Part shown: piece by piece, positions 7,636-15,054 of the stretch
Layout: the number at the start of each line of letters is the position of its first letter
How positions within the stretch are numbered: position 1 is the first letter of the stretch
Origin: Peptococcaceae bacterium
GTDB lineage: Bacteria; Bacillota; Peptococcia; Peptococcales; Peptococcaceae
Direction: 5' to 3'
DNA length: 32,246 nucleotides
Assembly (NCBI GenBank): GCA_017547685.1
Contig: JAFYPD010000001.1
Coordinates: 1-32,246 of the forward strand
Program-made: the position numbers and the translations under genes
The notes under the pieces: generated by a model
The model's input: the letters and a program-made list of their open reading frames with translations, nothing else
Databases searched by the model: none
What the model was told of the DNA's origin: nothing

Positions 7636-8340
7636 TTATTCTGTTTTTTTCGGTACTTTGCCGTAGCGGAGCTGCGGCTGTGACGGCAGGGCGGATAATG
7701 TGATTTCATCCTGCAGTTCAATGTTCAGATATACCTGATACAGACTCAGGCTGTCGGCGATACCGCCGGGCATGGTCAGGCTCTTTTCCAGGATGGCGCT
7801 GTTGCCGATGGCGCGGATTTCAACTGGTTCCTGAATAATGCTGCCGTCGCAGGTGAGATAGGTTTTGTCCATGGTATCCACGTAGCTGATGCCACTGGTG
7901 GCCGTTACACGGCAGTCGTTGATGGCAACGGCTTCGGCGCCCGCGGCCCACAGTTCATTGATAACCACAACTAAATCGGAGGCCAGCAGATAGCCGTCGA
8001 TGGTGATAGAGATACCAGGGCCTTTGGCCGCGCTAGCTCCGCTGATTAACTGTAAACGGTTCAGCTCATTTTCGACGCTGGAGATAAGGGCGGTGTCACT
8101 GTTGTAATCGTTCTGATAGGTCATCAGATTGGTTTCTGCTTCTTCCAGTTCTTCTGTCAGCAGCCAGCGCTTATCAGTGAGATTTTTTAACATGATACTC
8201 AAATCGCTGGTGGACTGCATGGACAGGTCAGACATCAGCCGGTTCTGTGTCTGAATCTGGGTGGAAATCAGAATGCCCAGCAGAACAAAGGTGATAACCA
8301 GATATACATGCCAGCCGTGAATTTTCTTTTTCATATGCAT
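7636..8340 (-). CDS. DUF881 family membrane-anchored protein (YlxW/YlxX-like)
   Basis: The 234-residue protein has a basic N-terminus, one transmembrane segment (about residues 10-27, VYLVITFVLLGILIS) and an extracytoplasmic coiled-coil stretch (about 45-95). The globular DUF881 domain follows, with KGPGISITIDG, INELWAAGAEAVAIND and IRAIGNSAILEKSL. These motifs parallel those of the second DUF881 protein at 8942-9691. Family members in Bacillus lie beside sbp, ftsA and ftsZ, which suggests a cell-envelope or division role, but the function is not established. ATG 8340 is preferred because AAGGAG lies 10 bases upstream; ATG 8334 is possible. It is the last gene of a three-gene leftward operon, separated from sbp by 220 bases that hold a long palindrome. 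Confidence 0.88.
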   Translation of the reverse strand: MHMKKKIHGWHVYLVITFVLLGILISTQIQTQNRLMSDLSMQSTSDLSIMLKNLTDKRWLLTEELEEAETNLMTYQNDYNSDTALISSVENELNRLQLISGASAAKGPGISITIDGYLLASDLVVVINELWAAGAEAVAINDCRVTATSGISYVDTMDKTYLTCDGSIIQEPVEIRAIGNSAILEKSLTMPGGIADSLSLYQVYLNIELQDEITLSALPSQPQLRYGKVPKKTE

Positions 8341-8402
8341 GTGTTAAAATCTCCTTTCTGAATGAATTTCGAAACGAAACGCTTGATTTGCAGTATTACG
8401 AC

Positions 8403-8543
8403 GTCATGCATCATTGCCTGCCCTGCTAAAGCCGGACATCTGCTTGCCAGTCTGACGCGATTCAGACTGGCGTCTGTCGCGTATCAGACAGCCTGCGCAG
8501 CTGTTCCGTTTTAACGCAGAACCTTAGGCAAAGGATGCATGAC
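8403..8543. repeat. 141-bp imperfect palindrome inside the DUF881-sbp operon
   Basis: Outer arms GTCATGCATC (8403-8412) and GATGCATGAC (8534-8543) are perfect inverted copies. Pairing continues inward through TTGCCT, CTGC, TAAA, CGG and ACA blocks to GTCTGA and CGCGA near 8450-8460 and 8478-8489, so each arm is about 58 bases. The centre can instead form two small hairpins: GCCAGTCTGA-6-TCAGACTGGC (8446-8471), and GTCTG...CAGAC (8472-8489), whose 18-base core matches the first at 15 of 18 positions. It fills most of the 8341-8560 gap, which contains no gene. It is either a MITE/REP-like element or a structured mRNA region. Confidence 0.8.
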
Positions 8544-8560
8544 TCTGTTAGACAGAAAAA

Positions 8561-8938
8561 TTATTCTTTGTGCTGGTTTGCGTGCATATTGTGTTTCTGC
8601 AGAAAACGGTTCAGGATATGATGACGGATGGTGGCCAGGTTCTGGAAGATGCGAATCCCGAATACAAACACAGCAGCCATGTACAGGTCTACGCTGAGCT
8701 GGTCGCCCAGAAAGGCCAGCAATGCAGCCAGAATCGCATTAGAAAGGAAACCGGTCAGCAGAACCAGCCCGTTAAAGGTATCTTCATAAATGCAGCGGAT
8801 ACCGCCCAGTGCCGAGTCCAGTGCGGCCAGCACAGCAACGGATAAATATTTGGCCATCGTCAGCGGAATCTCGATGGTGATGATAGAACCAATCATCACA
8901 CCGATGATCAGACCGAATACAGGAATCAGCCAGAACAT
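8561..8938 (-). CDS. sbp: Small basic protein Sbp (DUF1290)
   Basis: The 125-residue membrane protein has three hydrophobic segments: about 2-24, 30-50 and the pair within 57-105. It carries the conserved family string MAKYLSVAVLAALDSALGG and the GIRIFQNLATIR segment near the C-terminus. Sbp is found beside ftsA/ftsZ or DUF881 genes in Gram-positive bacteria and its role is unknown. AGGAGG lies eight bases before the ATG at 8938. The upstream DUF881 stop codon sits within that ribosome site, three bases before this gene, so translation is probably coupled. The C-terminus is His/Asn-rich (KHNMHANQHKE). Confidence 0.9.
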   Translation of the reverse strand: MFWLIPVFGLIIGVMIGSIITIEIPLTMAKYLSVAVLAALDSALGGIRCIYEDTFNGLVLLTGFLSNAILAALLAFLGDQLSVDLYMAAVFVFGIRIFQNLATIRHHILNRFLQKHNMHANQHKE

Positions 8939-8941
8939 AGG

Positions 8942-9691
8942 TTATACCTCCTCTTGCGGAATAGATGTCAGATTTTTGGTCGAGAAGCTGCCGGTGTAGG
9001 CTGGCAGCAGAATACCTTTGCTGTTCACATCGGTTACGGTGTAGCTTGCAGGGAAACCGGTCAGCGCCAGCTGCTGATAGGTGGAGCTGCTGTTAATGGC
9101 GTTCTCCAGTTCTGTCGGGTTGCCGATGGCGGAAATCTCAAACGGCGGTGCCAGACGGGTGGTGTTTACCAGAATTACGTTACCAACGCAGCGGATTTCC
9201 GAGGAAACCACAATGCGCTGCCCGTTGATGCTGATGCCTTCTGCACCGGCGTTTCGCAAATCGTTTACAATATAGAGCAGATTTTCATAATGGATGACAT
9301 AGCGGTTCGGATCGTCGTTTGGCGCAGCGGCCAGTCCGGCGGCATTATCATCCAGCTTCACAGTGATGCCCGGCCCTTCCAGCGCTGTGATACCGGCGCG
9401 AATCTGCTGAAGTGTCAGCTGTTTCTGCAAATCAGTGAGCTGTGATTCGCCGCTGGTAGACTGGCTGATGACGGTTTCTGTTTCATGACGAATCAGCGCA
9501 AGCCGTTCCTCCTGAGCGGCGGTCTCGTTTTCCAGGTTGGTAATCAGCGAAATCAGCACTTCGGTTTTCGGGTCGGCGGCAGCAGCGGAGATGGCGCTCT
9601 GAATCCGCAGTTCCTGTACCAGAAACAGGCCAGTCAGTAGAAACATCAGCGTGAGCCACGGAACCCAGCGCGGGATATGTACTTTTTTCAT
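8942..9691 (-). CDS. DUF881 family membrane-anchored protein, second copy
   Basis: The 249-residue protein starts MKKVHIPRWVPW, followed by one transmembrane segment (about 12-30). A coiled-coil region (about 45-95) leads to a DUF881 domain with LEGPGITVKLDD, VNDLRNAGAEGISINGQRI and ISAIGNPTELENAI. It is a paralogue of the protein at 7636-8340 with the same layout, so the pair may form a heteromer around Sbp; that is inference. The start at 9691 has AGGAGA seven bases upstream. A longer in-frame start at 9763 would precede this ribosome site and overlap promoter sequence, so I reject it. It is the first gene of the operon DUF881-sbp-DUF881, transcribed divergently from cdaA. Confidence 0.88.
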   Translation of the reverse strand: MKKVHIPRWVPWLTLMFLLTGLFLVQELRIQSAISAAAADPKTEVLISLITNLENETAAQEERLALIRHETETVISQSTSGESQLTDLQKQLTLQQIRAGITALEGPGITVKLDDNAAGLAAAPNDDPNRYVIHYENLLYIVNDLRNAGAEGISINGQRIVVSSEIRCVGNVILVNTTRLAPPFEISAIGNPTELENAINSSSTYQQLALTGFPASYTVTDVNSKGILLPAYTGSFSTKNLTSIPQEEV

Positions 9692-9738
9692 AAAACCATC
9701 TCCTTTCTGTGTTAGTTTTCCCTTACACAGATAACAAA

Positions 9739-9763
9739 TATAAGAAACAATTATAAGAAACAA
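9739..9763. repeat. Tandem 12-bp repeat upstream of the DUF881 operon
   Basis: TATAAGAAACAA occurs at 9739-9750 and again at 9752-9763, a 13-bp period, in the divergent region between the DUF881 operon and cdaA. On the minus strand it supplies overlapping TTGTTT and TATAAT-like elements, so the leftward promoter probably lies here, but I cannot fix its exact hexamers. Confidence 0.5.
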
Positions 9764-9803
9764 TTTATTTGAAAAGATAATTACGGCATTTATAAAAAAT
9801 AGT

Positions 9804-9832
9804 TTGGTTACGGGCTGAAAATAGGCTATAAT
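9804..9832 (+). promoter_or_regulatory. Sigma-A promoter of the cdaA operon
   Basis: TTGGTT (9804-9809), a 17-bp spacer and perfect TATAAT (9827-9832). It is the only good promoter I see before the nine-gene run, and it implies a leader of about 175 bases. Confidence 0.75.
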
Positions 9833-9839
9833 GGTAATC

Positions 9840-10013
9840 AGGAAATTATAGTAGAACTGCGATAAGATTTATTATAACAGAGTTAAGAGGAAAGAAAAGA
9901 GGATTTCAGCACGAAAATAAAATTTTATCTTTATTTTTTCAGAACGTAGAAAGATATTCCTCTTTTACAGCGAATATAGTTAAAATGTTAACTGAAGAAG
10001 GAGTTGATACAGG
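9840..10013 (+). other. Long structured 5' leader of cdaA
   Basis: The leader contains AAAAGAGGA (9895-9903) paired with TCCTCTTTT (9958-9966). Between them lies an AT-rich AAAATAAA/TTTATTTT hairpin. A separate perfect hairpin AGTTAA-AATG-TTAACT (9978-9993) sits directly before the AGAAGGAG ribosome site (9996-10003). It does not look like a ydaO-type c-di-AMP riboswitch. A regulatory role is possible but unproven. Confidence 0.4.
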
Positions 10014-10850
10014 ATGGTCGACTGGACCGAACTTTTGAACCCGATTAATATTCTGGACATTGCTATCGTGGCAATTCTGATTTATAGACTGATTACCATG
10101 GTAAAAGGTACGCGTGCGGTACAGCTGATCAAAGGAATTCTGCTGCTGCTGCTGCTCAGCGTTATCAGCCGCGTCCTGCAGCTGACCACTGTAAACTGGA
10201 TTCTGACGCAGGTGCAGACGCTGCTGCTGGTTGCAATTCCGATTGTATTTCAGCCGGAACTGCGCCGCGCACTGGAGCAGATTGGCAACAGCAGTCTGAT
10301 TCCGGGGAACAAGAAAAACAGAGACGATGCGGCGGCAGAACAGATTGTCAATCAGCTGGTTCCGTTTATGGTGGATGCCAGCCGCAGTCGCACCGGTGCT
10401 CTGATTGCGCTGCAGCGGGAAGTGGGTTTAAACGAATATGTGAATACAGGGATTCCGATTTATGGTCATTTAAGTACACAGCTGCTGGGAAATATTTTTA
10501 TCAGTAATACACCGCTGCATGACGGCGCCGTAATTATGGAAGACAGCACCATTCTGGCAGCCAGCTGTTATCTGCCGCTGTCAGAAAATAAAAATATCAG
10601 CAAGGCACTGGGGACGCGCCATCGGGCCGGTATCGGCCTGTCGGAAGTCAGCGATGCCATTGTATGCATTGTATCGGAGGAAACCGGGGCCATGTCTATC
10701 GCAGAGGGCGGGAAACTGATGCACAACCTCAGTGAGGCAGCACTGCGAAAAATTTTACTGGACCGGCTGCACACCGAGGTGCCAAAGTCTATCTTTCAGA
10801 AATGGAGGGACGAACATGACAGAAAAACAGGCAGAACAGAAGACGCGTGA
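10014..10850 (+). CDS. cdaA: Diadenylate cyclase CdaA
   Basis: CdaA makes the second messenger c-di-AMP from two ATP and is membrane-bound. The 278-residue protein has three N-terminal hydrophobic segments (about 12-30, 39-57, 64-79). The DAC catalytic domain carries the DGA motif at D170-G171-A172 (PLHDGAVIM) and the RHR motif at 202-204 (GTRHRAGIGLSE), both intact. ATG 10014 follows AGAAGGAG with a 10-base spacing. It heads a conserved cdaA-cdaR-glmM cluster, and cdaR overlaps its last 35 bases. In other Firmicutes this cluster ties c-di-AMP to wall synthesis and osmotic control, and both CdaR and GlmM modulate the cyclase. All of this fits the local order. Confidence 0.97.
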   Translation: MVDWTELLNPINILDIAIVAILIYRLITMVKGTRAVQLIKGILLLLLLSVISRVLQLTTVNWILTQVQTLLLVAIPIVFQPELRRALEQIGNSSLIPGNKKNRDDAAAEQIVNQLVPFMVDASRSRTGALIALQREVGLNEYVNTGIPIYGHLSTQLLGNIFISNTPLHDGAVIMEDSTILAASCYLPLSENKNISKALGTRHRAGIGLSEVSDAIVCIVSEETGAMSIAEGGKLMHNLSEAALRKILLDRLHTEVPKSIFQKWRDEHDRKTGRTEDA

Positions 10851-11793
10851 CTGGCCGTTGAAACTGCTGGCTCTTGTCTGTGCTGTGATGTTGTGGTTCT
10901 ATGCGGAGGCAGAGAAAAATCCACTGATTGAAATGCAGTTTGATGTGCCGGTGCAGTATATGAACCAGAGTGAAGATTCTGTGGTGGAAAACGGCGTACA
11001 GTCGGTACGTGTTACGGTAAAAGGGAAAGAAGTGGAGCTGAGCGGGCTGCGCAGCGATGATTTTACCGCTGTTGTGGATTTAAGCGATGCGGAAGTCGGC
11101 ATCAGTGATTATAAAATTCAGGTGGAAGGGCCGGGAAGAGTGGAGCGGTTCACCTGGCAGCCGGTCAAAACAAAGCTGCAGATTGACCGGATGCAGACAA
11201 AAAATGTGCCGGTACGGGTGCGCACCACAGGTATTGTACCGGATGGCAGTCAGCTTTCCAGTACAGAAGTGGTGCCGGACACGGTGACAATCAGAGGACG
11301 GAGTGCGCAGCTGAAAGATATCGCAGATGTAGAGACAGAATCTATTGATATCAGCAGTTTGAAAGAAGGTGCTGTGCTGGAGGCAGGGCTGCATATCCCG
11401 GATGGCATTACGGTGCAGGGCGATCAGAAAGTAACGGTTCGTTTTGTGGTACAGCCGGAGCGGGGCCGTATCAATGCAGTGATTGCACTGCGCAATGTTC
11501 CGGACGGGATGACAGCCGAACTGAACCAGACATCAGCCGATGTCACGGTGACAGGAAACGCAGAATTGCTGACCAGCCCGCAGGAATTAAACCAGGTGCA
11601 GCTTTATGTTGATTGCAGCGGATTGGAAGCCGGGCAGCATACACTGCCGGTAAAAGTAGAATATTATGGTCAGCTGACTGTTCAGCAGATAATGCCGCAT
11701 CAGGTAACGGTTACGTTATCGGCAGAACAGCCGGATGATCAGCAGAATCAGAATTCCAGTGAAACAAGTATCAGTGAGGGGGATCTCAATTGA
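10816..11793 (+). CDS. cdaR: CdaA regulatory protein CdaR (YbbR domains)
   Basis: The 325-residue protein has a single N-terminal membrane anchor (about residues 14-30, LKLLALVCAVMLWFYAEAE). It is followed by repeated extracytoplasmic YbbR domains of about 80 residues, seen as recurring V-P-V/VTVKG/PDTVTIRG/VDVT-type strands, for example NVPVRVRTTG and VPDTVTIRGRSAQL. A Gln/Ser-rich tail ends the protein. CdaR binds CdaA in the membrane and tunes c-di-AMP output. The start at 10816 has GGAGG with a seven-base gap and begins inside the cdaA coding region, so translation is coupled. The stop TGA overlaps the glmM start TTG by four bases. Confidence 0.93.
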   Translation: MTEKQAEQKTRDWPLKLLALVCAVMLWFYAEAEKNPLIEMQFDVPVQYMNQSEDSVVENGVQSVRVTVKGKEVELSGLRSDDFTAVVDLSDAEVGISDYKIQVEGPGRVERFTWQPVKTKLQIDRMQTKNVPVRVRTTGIVPDGSQLSSTEVVPDTVTIRGRSAQLKDIADVETESIDISSLKEGAVLEAGLHIPDGITVQGDQKVTVRFVVQPERGRINAVIALRNVPDGMTAELNQTSADVTVTGNAELLTSPQELNQVQLYVDCSGLEAGQHTLPVKVEYYGQLTVQQIMPHQVTVTLSAEQPDDQQNQNSSETSISEGDLN

Positions 11794-13136
11794 AATTATT
11801 TGGAACGGACGGCGTTCGTGGAGAAGCCAATGTAGTCTTAACAGCGGAGCTGGCCTATCAGCTGGGCCGTGCTGCAGCGTTTGTATTAAAACGGGATAGC
11901 CTGCCAGATAAAGAGGCGGCCATGGTAATCGGGAAAGATACCCGTATTTCGGGTGATATGCTGGAAGCCAGCCTGATTGCAGGGATTTGTTCCACCGGTG
12001 TGCATGTATACCAGGCCGGGGTCATCCCGACACCGGGGGTGGCGGTACTGACCCGCATGCTGAACTGTATGGCCGGTGTGGTAATTTCCGCATCGCATAA
12101 CCCGTATCAGGACAATGGTATCAAATTTTTCAGCCCGCTGGGCACCAAACTGCCAGACTCAATGGAAGCAGCCATTGAGGCCGTGATTGCCGACGGTTTG
12201 AAGGATGTGCCAAGCCCGTCCGGTGCGGAGATTGGTCGGGTGATTGTATATCCGGAAGGGATAGAGCGGTATAGTGATTTTCTTCAGAGAAAAGTGGACG
12301 GCGATTTTTCCGGCTTACGCGTTGTGACAGACTGTGCCAACGGTGCGGCGAGTTTTATTGCGCCAAGATTACTGCGTTCTTTAGGTGCTGATGTGACAGC
12401 AGTATCCTGTACGCCTGACGGTGTAAATATCAATCAAAATTGCGGCTCTACTCATCTAGAACAGCTGCAGGAAGCGGTTGTAAAGCATCGTGCCGATGTG
12501 GGGGTGGCTTACGACGGCGATGCAGACCGTCTGCTGGCAGTAGACCAGTACGGCCGTGTGGTGGACGGTGATCGCCTGTTATTGATTTTCGGCAGTTATC
12601 TGAATCAGCAGGGTCTGCTGGCAGAAAACACAGTGGTAATCACCGTGATGAGCAATATGGGTCTGAAAATTGCGCTGAAAGAAAAAGGCATCAAAACGCT
12701 GGAAACAAAAGTAGGGGACCGTTATGTCATTGAAGGCATGAAAGAAAGCGGTGCGGTGTTAGGCGGCGAACAGTCGGGCCATATTGTATTCGGTCTGGAT
12801 AATACAACCGGTGACGGTATTTTGAGCAGTCTGAAACTGCTGCAGATTTTAAAACAGAGCAGAAAGACACTGGCGCAGCTGGCTGATGAAATGGAACAGT
12901 ATCCGCAGATTCTGATTAATGTGCGCGTGAAAGACAAACACGGCTGGGAAGAAAAGGCGGAAATCAAACGGGCTATCGAAGCAGCACAGACAGAACTGGG
13001 CGATGCCGGCCGCATTCTGGTTCGCGCATCTGGTACTGAAAATCTGCTGCGTGTGATGGTGGAAGGCAAACAGCAGGAACAGATTGAGCGTCTGGCAAAT
13101 CAGATTGCCGATGTGGTAAAAGTGGTGATGGGCTGA
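11790..13136 (+). CDS. glmM: Phosphoglucosamine mutase GlmM
   Basis: GlmM converts glucosamine-6-phosphate to glucosamine-1-phosphate for UDP-GlcNAc and peptidoglycan synthesis. The 448-residue protein starts at a TTG (11790) as LFGTDGVRGEAN, the canonical N-terminus; GAGGGGG lies upstream. The phosphoserine loop is ISASHNPYQDNG with catalytic Ser102, the metal loop is DGDADR, and the phosphate-binding loop near the C-terminus is RASGTENLLRVMVEG. All key residues are present. It overlaps cdaR by four bases and abuts acpS with no gap. GlmM is known in Bacillus and Lactococcus to bind CdaA and inhibit it, so its position in this operon matters for signalling as well as supply. Confidence 0.97.
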   Translation: MKLFGTDGVRGEANVVLTAELAYQLGRAAAFVLKRDSLPDKEAAMVIGKDTRISGDMLEASLIAGICSTGVHVYQAGVIPTPGVAVLTRMLNCMAGVVISASHNPYQDNGIKFFSPLGTKLPDSMEAAIEAVIADGLKDVPSPSGAEIGRVIVYPEGIERYSDFLQRKVDGDFSGLRVVTDCANGAASFIAPRLLRSLGADVTAVSCTPDGVNINQNCGSTHLEQLQEAVVKHRADVGVAYDGDADRLLAVDQYGRVVDGDRLLLIFGSYLNQQGLLAENTVVITVMSNMGLKIALKEKGIKTLETKVGDRYVIEGMKESGAVLGGEQSGHIVFGLDNTTGDGILSSLKLLQILKQSRKTLAQLADEMEQYPQILINVRVKDKHGWEEKAEIKRAIEAAQTELGDAGRILVRASGTENLLRVMVEGKQQEQIERLANQIADVVKVVMG

Positions 13137-13511
13137 GTGATTGTCGGCGTAGGAACAGATATGGTAGAGATTGCCCGCATTCGGCAGGCAATTGAAAAGA
13201 CCCCGCATTTTATGGAGCGGGTTTATACACAGCAGGAGATTGCATACTGTCAGCGTAAGGCAAACCCGTGGCAGTCGTTTGCGGCACGGTTTGCAGCCAA
13301 AGAAGCAGTGAGCAAAGCGCTGGGCACAGGCATTGGGCCGGTGGGGCTGGCAGAAATAGAGATTGTGAATGCAAAGCACGGACAGCCGGGTGTGTGCCTG
13401 CATGGAAAGGCGCAGGAACTGGCGGTCAGTCGTAATATACAGCGGGTGCATGTGAGTTTGAGCCATTCAGAGGCTTATGCCATTGCAACGGCTGTTCTGG
13501 AGGGGGAGTAG
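13137..13511 (+). CDS. acpS: Holo-[acyl-carrier-protein] synthase AcpS
   Basis: AcpS transfers 4'-phosphopantetheine from CoA to acyl carrier protein, activating fatty acid synthesis. The 124-residue length is normal. The start is GTG at 13137, immediately after the glmM TGA (VGVGTDMVEIARI). Asp8 and Glu56 (RFAAKEAVSKAL) are the Mg-binding residues, and HVSLSHSEAYAIA is the C-terminal family motif. There is no clear independent ribosome site, so translation is probably coupled to glmM. The nnr gene follows four bases after the stop. Confidence 0.96.
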   Translation: MIVGVGTDMVEIARIRQAIEKTPHFMERVYTQQEIAYCQRKANPWQSFAARFAAKEAVSKALGTGIGPVGLAEIEIVNAKHGQPGVCLHGKAQELAVSRNIQRVHVSLSHSEAYAIATAVLEGE

Positions 13512-13515
13512 CAGC

Positions 13516-15048
13516 ATGTATCTTGTAACAGCAGAACAGATGCGGCAGGTTGACCGCATGACCATCCATGAACTGGGGATTCCGGAGATGGTTCTGATGG
13601 AGAATGCCGGGAAGGCAGTGGTGGATTTTTTAAAGGAACAGTTTGATGATTTGCAGCAGAAAACTATTACGGTGGTAGCCGGTGCCGGAAACAACGGCGG
13701 GGATGCGCTTGTGGCAGCGCGTTATCTGCATAAACTGGGTGTTCAGGTGAAAGTGTTTATTCATGCAGAACGGGAACTATCGCCCAGTGCCAAGCAGAAT
13801 TATGATATTTTATCCCGGCTTCCGGTAAAGCTTTACTGGCTGGACAGTGAAAACAGCATGCATCTGTTAAAAGTGACGGTAAACTACAGCGACATCTTAA
13901 TCGATGGTCTGCTGGGTACCGGCGTGAACCGCGATGTGGCCGGTCGCGCCGAACAGATTATTGATATTGCCAACCGCCGCAGCTGTGTGAAAGTGGCCAT
14001 TGATGTTCCGTCCGGTCTGAACAGTGACAGCGGCGAAATCTGGGGGCGCTGCCTGAAAGCCGATTATACCGTGGCGCTGGCCCAGCCGAAACGGGGTCAT
14101 ATGCTGAATAAAGGAATAAAATACTGCGGACAGGTTGTGGTGAAAGATATCGGCATTCCGGAAGAAATTTATGAGAAGCTTCATCTGAATTGTCAGATTG
14201 TTGATGACAGCTTTTTGAAAGCCTGCACAGAACCGCGCAACCGCACCAGTCACAAAGGAACCTTTGGTCATCTGCTGACAGTGGGCGGCTCTATGGGGAT
14301 GAGCGGCGCTGTGACGCTGGCATCACAGGCTGCATTCCGCACCGGGGTAGGGCTGGTGAGCTGTGCGGTGCCGGAGGCGGTGCAGCTTCATGTGGCGGTA
14401 AATGTGCCAGAGGCGATGGTACAGCCACTGCCCGGCGGCAATCAGTTTGGTCTGGAAAGCATCGAACCATTGCAGGAACTGCTGCGCGGGAAAAAAGCAG
14501 TAGTAGCGGGGCCGGGTATGGGTACTGGTGAAGCAGTGGGAACGATGATTGGAGAAATTCTGCAGACAAGCCGCTGTCCTGTTGTGATTGATGCTGACGG
14601 TCTGAACACGGCTGATGTTTGGATGGAACAGCTGGAGGAAGCGAAAGGCCCGGTTATTTTAACACCGCATCCCGGTGAAATGGCACGCTTAACCGGACTG
14701 GAAACCAGTTATATTCAGAATCATCGTCTGGCTGTAGCGCAGGAATTTGCAGAAAAAAACAAGGTATGGCTTGTACTGAAAGGCGCCAACACCATTGTGG
14801 CGGCACCAGACGGCAGACTGTATATGAATCTGACCGACAGTCCGGCACTGGCAGTGGCCGGAAGCGGTGATGTGCTGGCTGGTATGATTGGCGCGTTACT
14901 GGCGCAGGGGATGCCGCCTTCTGATGCGTGCTGCTGTGCTGTGTATCTGCACGGGCTGGCCGGGCGGCATGTGGCTGAAACCATTGGAGAGGTAAGCAGC
15001 AAGGCAAGTGACATTATTCATTCTATTCCGATTGTATTAAAGGGGTGA
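13516..15048 (+). CDS. nnr: Bifunctional NAD(P)H-hydrate epimerase / ADP-dependent dehydratase
   Basis: This 510-residue fusion repairs hydrated NADH and NADPH. The N-terminal YjeF epimerase domain (about 1-215) starts MYLVTAEQMRQVD and carries AGAGNNGGDALVAARYL at about 55-71 plus VAIDVPSGLNSD. The C-terminal dehydratase (about 225-510) has GHLLTVGGSMGMSGAV, VIDADGLN, LTPHPGEMARL, VLKGANTIV and the catalytic/ATP-binding AVAGSGDVLAGMIGALLAQG. AGGGGGAG lies seven bases before ATG 13516, overlapping the end of acpS. It is followed six bases later by alr. The order acpS-nnr-alr is common in Bacillota, which supports the call. Confidence 0.96.
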   Translation: MYLVTAEQMRQVDRMTIHELGIPEMVLMENAGKAVVDFLKEQFDDLQQKTITVVAGAGNNGGDALVAARYLHKLGVQVKVFIHAERELSPSAKQNYDILSRLPVKLYWLDSENSMHLLKVTVNYSDILIDGLLGTGVNRDVAGRAEQIIDIANRRSCVKVAIDVPSGLNSDSGEIWGRCLKADYTVALAQPKRGHMLNKGIKYCGQVVVKDIGIPEEIYEKLHLNCQIVDDSFLKACTEPRNRTSHKGTFGHLLTVGGSMGMSGAVTLASQAAFRTGVGLVSCAVPEAVQLHVAVNVPEAMVQPLPGGNQFGLESIEPLQELLRGKKAVVAGPGMGTGEAVGTMIGEILQTSRCPVVIDADGLNTADVWMEQLEEAKGPVILTPHPGEMARLTGLETSYIQNHRLAVAQEFAEKNKVWLVLKGANTIVAAPDGRLYMNLTDSPALAVAGSGDVLAGMIGALLAQGMPPSDACCCAVYLHGLAGRHVAETIGEVSSKASDIIHSIPIVLKG

Positions 15049-15054
15049 CCTGAT

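Noticed and set aside
9833..10013. ydaO/yuaA-type c-di-AMP riboswitch before cdaA
   Set aside because: The AT-rich leader lacks the conserved GC-rich junctions expected of that class.
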